Shown here one piece after another: positions 60,659-64,000 of a stretch of DNA of 64,000 nucleotides (within the stretch, counting starts at the first letter, position 1; every line of letters starts with the position of its first letter). The translations under genes and the position numbers were made by a program. Source of the DNA: an uncultured Eubacteriales bacterium (lineage in GTDB: Bacteria; Bacillota; Clostridia; Oscillospirales; Acutalibacteraceae); the NCBI GenBank assembly GCA_934456435.1, contig CAKSHH010000013.1, positions 1 through 64,000 on the forward strand. The letters are read 5' to 3'. The notes below the pieces were generated by a model. That model saw only the letters and a program-made list of their open reading frames with translations. It was not told where the DNA came from and did not search any database.

Positions 60659-60697
60659 AACCTGAAATTGTTACCGACAGTTTCAGGTTTATTTTTT
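60659..60697 (+). terminator. Intrinsic terminator
   Basis: AACCTGAAATTGT/ACAGTTTCAGGTT stem (one wobble), 5-base loop, T-run. Confidence 0.85.
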
Positions 60698-60831
60698 ATA
60701 AACAGCCAATCCCCGAACTATTAAATAAGTCTTAGCATAAATATACCGGATTAAATATATTTTTTACCACTTTTCTGCCTATAATCAGAAAAGCCCATGT
60801 CTATATAGCTTTGATTTTCTTGAAATTATTA

Positions 60832-60860
60832 TTGAAAAGCATCTTTGGGTATGGTAGGAT
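60832..60860 (+). promoter_or_regulatory. Promoter of the beta-galactosidase gene
   Basis: TTGAAA, 17 bases, TAGGAT with TG extension. GGTAT/ATACC arms flank the -10 and AAATATACC occurs twice upstream, hinting at an operator. Confidence 0.55.
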
Positions 60861-60890
60861 AAATATACCAATCCGAACGGAGGACTGATT

Positions 60891-63890
60891 ATGTTTTTTA
60901 AAGAATTTCACAAGGATTTGTCGACACTTCACTACGGAACGTCAGAGCCGAGAGCTTACTACATTCCCTATTCCGACAAGGAAAGTGCATTGACAGGCAC
61001 GAGAGAAAATTCAAAATATTTTAATTTGTTGTCCGGTGAATGGAAATTCAGATTTTATAACAGCTTTGAAGATCTTGATAAGGAAATCGTCTCCCCTGCC
61101 CTTTCGCTTGACGGTTTTGACGACATCACCGTACCGCGTTGCTGGCAAACATACATCAACCGCGATTACGATAAGCCGCTCTATTCTAATCTTGAGTACC
61201 CGTTTCCGACCGATCCTCCGTTTGTTCCCAATGAAAATCCGTGCGGAGTTTATTTCAAAGATTTAAAAATCGCAAAAGAATGCAAAAAGTATTACATAAA
61301 TTTTGAGGGCGTTTCTTCCTGTTTCTACCTTTTTGTCAATGGTAATTTTGTCGGTTACAGCCAGGTCAGTCACTCCACAAGCGAGTTTGACATAACCGAT
61401 GCGCTCATTGACGGCACAAACCGAATTTGCGTTATTGTCGTCAAGTGGTGCGACGGATCATACCTTGAGGATCAGGACTTTTTCCGACTTTCGGGAATTT
61501 TCAGAGATGTCTATTTGCTCACTCGGAATCCCGGTCACCTCAACGACATATCAATTAAAGCCTTGCTAAGCGATGATTTTGAAAGCTGTGATATTGAAAT
61601 TACTGCTGACAATGCCAGTAGTGCATCATACGAATTACTTGACATAAATGAAAGCATCATAGCCTCTGGAACGCTCAGCAAGGAATGTACGATCAATATT
61701 ACGAATCCTATTTTGTGGAATGCCGAGCAGCCTTATCTCTACACCCTGCTAATTGCCCAGGCAAATGAGATTATTCCATTCAAGCTGGGCGTCAAGCGTA
61801 TTGAAATAAAGGATAAAATGCTCCTCATAAACGGTAAGCAGGAAATTTTGCGCGGCGTCAACCGTCACGACAATGACCCATTCACGGGATATTTTGTTTC
61901 CTACGAAAATATGAAGCGTGACATTTTCCTTATCAAAAAGGCAAACTGCAACACGATCAGAACTTCGCATTACCCCAACGATCCGCGTTTTTACGAGCTT
62001 TGTGATCAATACGGACTTTACGTCGTTGACGAAGCCGATCTTGAAACCCACGGAATGGGCTATGAGGTCGAGGGCGAATGGGACTGGACGAGATGGTCGC
62101 TTTTGTCAAACCTGCCCGAATGGAAATCGGCATACATCGACAGAGCAAAGCTCCTATATGAGAGAGACAAAAATTTCCCTTGCGTGATTATGTGGTCGCT
62201 CGGAAACGAGAGCGGAGTCGGAGTAAATCACCGCGCAATGGCTCAGTATATAAGAGAACGTGACAAGAACGCTCTGATTCATTACGAAAACAGCCACAAA
62301 GGGTTTAAGGCAATTCCCGACGGCGAAGATTTCAGCGATATTTCGGACGTTGAAAGCCGTATGTACGCAGGCGTCGGATATATTGAGGAATATCTCAATG
62401 ACACTAAAAATGTGAAGCCGTTTTTTATGTGTGAATATGTTTGCTCTATGTCAACCGGCGACGTCTACGACTATTTTAAATTTGCCGACGAATACAATAA
62501 TTTTAGCGGCGGATGTATTTGGGAGTTCAGCGACCATGCCATCGGTGTCAAAGACGAAAACGGTAAAGTTCGGTATTACTACGGCGGCGATTTCAAGGAT
62601 CAGCCCAACAATGGCATTTGCTGTATTGACGGTCTTGTTTACCCCGACCGCAAACCACGTCCGGGGTACTTCGATATGAAAAAGGTCTATGAGCCCTTTA
62701 AGGGAAACTTCAAAGACGGCATTCTTACATTGAAAAATCGCCGAAGATTTACCTCTCTTGATGATTTGTACGCTGTTTGGAAGGTTTCTTCAAACGGAGA
62801 TGTAATTGATACAGGCAATATAAATACTCTTGACATTGCTCCCGAAAACGAAGCAAGGCTCAAGCTTTTTGACCCGAATAAATATCAGGATTGTAAAAAC
62901 TGCTTCCTGACGCTTTCGTTTAAGCAAAAGGAAGCAACTTCGTGGGCTTCAAAGGATTACGAGGTCGGATTTTTGCAGTTTGAGCTTGGCAAATTTTCAA
63001 ATGAATTGCCCTCAAAAAGTTCGGCGCGGATTATAACCGAAGAGAATGATCGTTTCATAACAATGCGTGCCGACAAAACTAAAATAGTTTTTGACAAAAA
63101 ATACGGCAGAATTTGTGAGCTTTCGGTCGACGGAGAATCGTTAATTAAAGACGATATAAGCTTTGATATCTGGCGCGCACCGACCTATAACGGTGGTTCA
63201 AAGGATCGCTGGTCCCTTGAGAGATTTGAGAGGATAAAACAGCACACTTATAGCTGTGACATAATCCAAAATGATGAAAACAAGGTCGTTATTAACGTTT
63301 CACTTTCCCTCGGAGCACATTCATCGCCGCCTGTTATTAAAATGACCGCTTTATGGAGCTTTTTCTGCGACGGTACATTGACTGTTTCGTGCAGCGGAAA
63401 AGTACGCGAGAACGCACCGCTTTTACCGCACCTCGGATTAAAACTCACGATGCCGAAAGAGTTTGAAAACGTTGAATACTTTGGAATCGGCAACAAGGAA
63501 TCCTATCCCGACCGAAACAAGGCTTTCAGATACAGCCTTTATAAAACAACCGCAACGGAAATGTATGAACATTATATCAGACCGCAGGAATGTTCAAACC
63601 GATTCGGTGTTCGTTATGCTTCAGTCGAAAATGATGCAGGCATCGGAATTGAATTTTCAGCTATCAAAGAGATTCCGTTCTGCTTCAAAGCAATACATTA
63701 CGATGCAAACGATTTAATTGAATCAAAACATGATTTTGAGTTGCCTGAGACCGACAAAACCGTTTTGAATATTGATTGGAAAGTCAATGCGGTAAGTGAA
63801 AATTCAGAGCTTGATGTACCGAAAAATTCAAGAAATCTTGGCGATAAAAGCTTTGACTTCGGATTTAAAATTGTTCCTTATCAAAAATAA
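60891..63890 (+). CDS. Glycoside hydrolase family 2 beta-galactosidase
   Basis: A 999-residue LacZ-type enzyme that splits beta-galactosides such as lactose. Domain order is the LacZ one: sugar-binding (about 45-210), immunoglobulin-like, TIM barrel (about 315-610), then the C-terminal domains. The acid/base is Glu440 in WSLGNESG and the nucleophile Glu515 in FMCEYVCSM. Other hallmarks: GVNRHDNDP, IRTSHYPNDP and DEADLETHGM. No signal peptide, so it acts inside the cell. CGGAGGAC precedes the ATG. No permease or regulator is adjacent. Confidence 0.95.
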   Translation: MFFKEFHKDLSTLHYGTSEPRAYYIPYSDKESALTGTRENSKYFNLLSGEWKFRFYNSFEDLDKEIVSPALSLDGFDDITVPRCWQTYINRDYDKPLYSNLEYPFPTDPPFVPNENPCGVYFKDLKIAKECKKYYINFEGVSSCFYLFVNGNFVGYSQVSHSTSEFDITDALIDGTNRICVIVVKWCDGSYLEDQDFFRLSGIFRDVYLLTRNPGHLNDISIKALLSDDFESCDIEITADNASSASYELLDINESIIASGTLSKECTINITNPILWNAEQPYLYTLLIAQANEIIPFKLGVKRIEIKDKMLLINGKQEILRGVNRHDNDPFTGYFVSYENMKRDIFLIKKANCNTIRTSHYPNDPRFYELCDQYGLYVVDEADLETHGMGYEVEGEWDWTRWSLLSNLPEWKSAYIDRAKLLYERDKNFPCVIMWSLGNESGVGVNHRAMAQYIRERDKNALIHYENSHKGFKAIPDGEDFSDISDVESRMYAGVGYIEEYLNDTKNVKPFFMCEYVCSMSTGDVYDYFKFADEYNNFSGGCIWEFSDHAIGVKDENGKVRYYYGGDFKDQPNNGICCIDGLVYPDRKPRPGYFDMKKVYEPFKGNFKDGILTLKNRRRFTSLDDLYAVWKVSSNGDVIDTGNINTLDIAPENEARLKLFDPNKYQDCKNCFLTLSFKQKEATSWASKDYEVGFLQFELGKFSNELPSKSSARIITEENDRFITMRADKTKIVFDKKYGRICELSVDGESLIKDDISFDIWRAPTYNGGSKDRWSLERFERIKQHTYSCDIIQNDENKVVINVSLSLGAHSSPPVIKMTALWSFFCDGTLTVSCSGKVRENAPLLPHLGLKLTMPKEFENVEYFGIGNKESYPDRNKAFRYSLYKTTATEMYEHYIRPQECSNRFGVRYASVENDAGIGIEFSAIKEIPFCFKAIHYDANDLIESKHDFELPETDKTVLNIDWKVNAVSENSELDVPKNSRNLGDKSFDFGFKIVPYQK

Positions 63891-63905
63891 CACCCGCAAA
63901 AGCTT

Positions 63906-63944
63906 CACCCCCACAGACATCAATCTGTGGGGGTGTTGGTTTAT
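63906..63944. terminator. Bidirectional terminator after the beta-galactosidase gene
   Basis: CACCCCCACAGA/TCTGTGGGGGTG, 12-bp perfect stem with a 6-base loop and a GGTTTATTAT tail. Confidence 0.75.
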
Positions 63945-63957
63945 TATGTTGTGAGCC

Positions 63958-64000
63958 TTACTTGTTTATCACAAGATCTTTGGTCGCGGTGTCGGTTCTG
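63958..64000 (-). CDS. Possible C-terminal end of a leftward gene
   Basis: Minus-strand open frame ending RTDTATKDLVINK then TAA at 63958-63960; it continues past the window edge. The convergent terminator beside it supports a gene end, but 13 residues say nothing about function. Confidence 0.35.
   Translation of the reverse strand, partial: RTDTATKDLVINK

Overview
The window reads as chromosome of a gut-type anaerobic Clostridia, most likely Oscillospirales/Ruminococcaceae-like. The evidence is mixed and indirect: Gram-positive Shine-Dalgarno sites (AGGAGG), TTGACA/TATAAT promoters with 17-base spacers, a type I dockerin protein, class B sortases, a TSCPD protein of the TIGR03905 type, GH130 and GH2 sugar enzymes, and an oxygen-sensitive-looking flavin/Fe-S NAD(P)H complex. 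No phage, insertion sequence, CRISPR array or rRNA is visible. Nearly all of the window is coding, with no gene-free gap above about 300 bases.

Layout. 0-3 kb: lysS (with an extra C-terminal tRNA-binding domain) behind greA. 3-9 kb: a leftward operon potA-potB-potC-potD followed closely by a WG-repeat lipoprotein and an RsuA-type pseudouridine synthase. 9-13.6 kb: a three-gene leftward operon (NuoE-like, NuoF-like, GltD-like flavoprotein) resembling the Stn-type transhydrogenase. 13.7-17.9 kb: GDPD, an EamA transporter, small hypotheticals, a YfcE phosphoesterase and a TSCPD protein. 18-24 kb: a glycosyltransferase/CDP-glycerol transferase, DUF975 and CapA-like proteins, and an AraC/GyrI regulator. 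24-31 kb: two paralogous exported proteins flanking an amino-acid ABC transporter, whose binding protein looks circularly permuted, and an ABC exporter with YhcH. 31-36.6 kb: two calcineurin-type phosphoesterases, a PHP protein, an AbrB-zinc-ribbon regulator, an FHA protein and a strongly promoted 47-residue peptide gene. 36.7-40 kb: MscS, CDF and Prs.

40.3-48.5 kb is the most unusual region. It is one apparent eight-gene transcription unit: cysteine desulfurase, thiI, cinA, class B sortase, an acidic protein, a second class B sortase, a membrane-anchored protein that looks like a degenerate CinA, and a dockerin protein. It ends at a strong terminator. 48.6-51.5 kb: putP, GH130 and tRNA-Leu(UAG). 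51.5-56.6 kb: two potassium uptake systems in tandem (KtrB/KtrA, then TrkA/TrkH). 56.7-58.9 kb: a decaying three-gene operon (two of three genes broken) with an operator-like palindrome at its promoter. 59-64 kb: ROK kinase, sedoheptulose-phosphate-isomerase-like SIS protein and a LacZ-type beta-galactosidase.

How the parts fit. Polyamine, amino-acid, proline and potassium uptake, plus mannoside and galactoside breakdown, suit a fermentative gut saccharolytic organism. The NuoEF/GltD-like complex would balance its NADH, NADPH and ferredoxin pools. Sortases plus dockerin suggest a cell-wall-attached protein display apparatus. All functions are inferred from motifs and gene context read by eye; no database search was possible.
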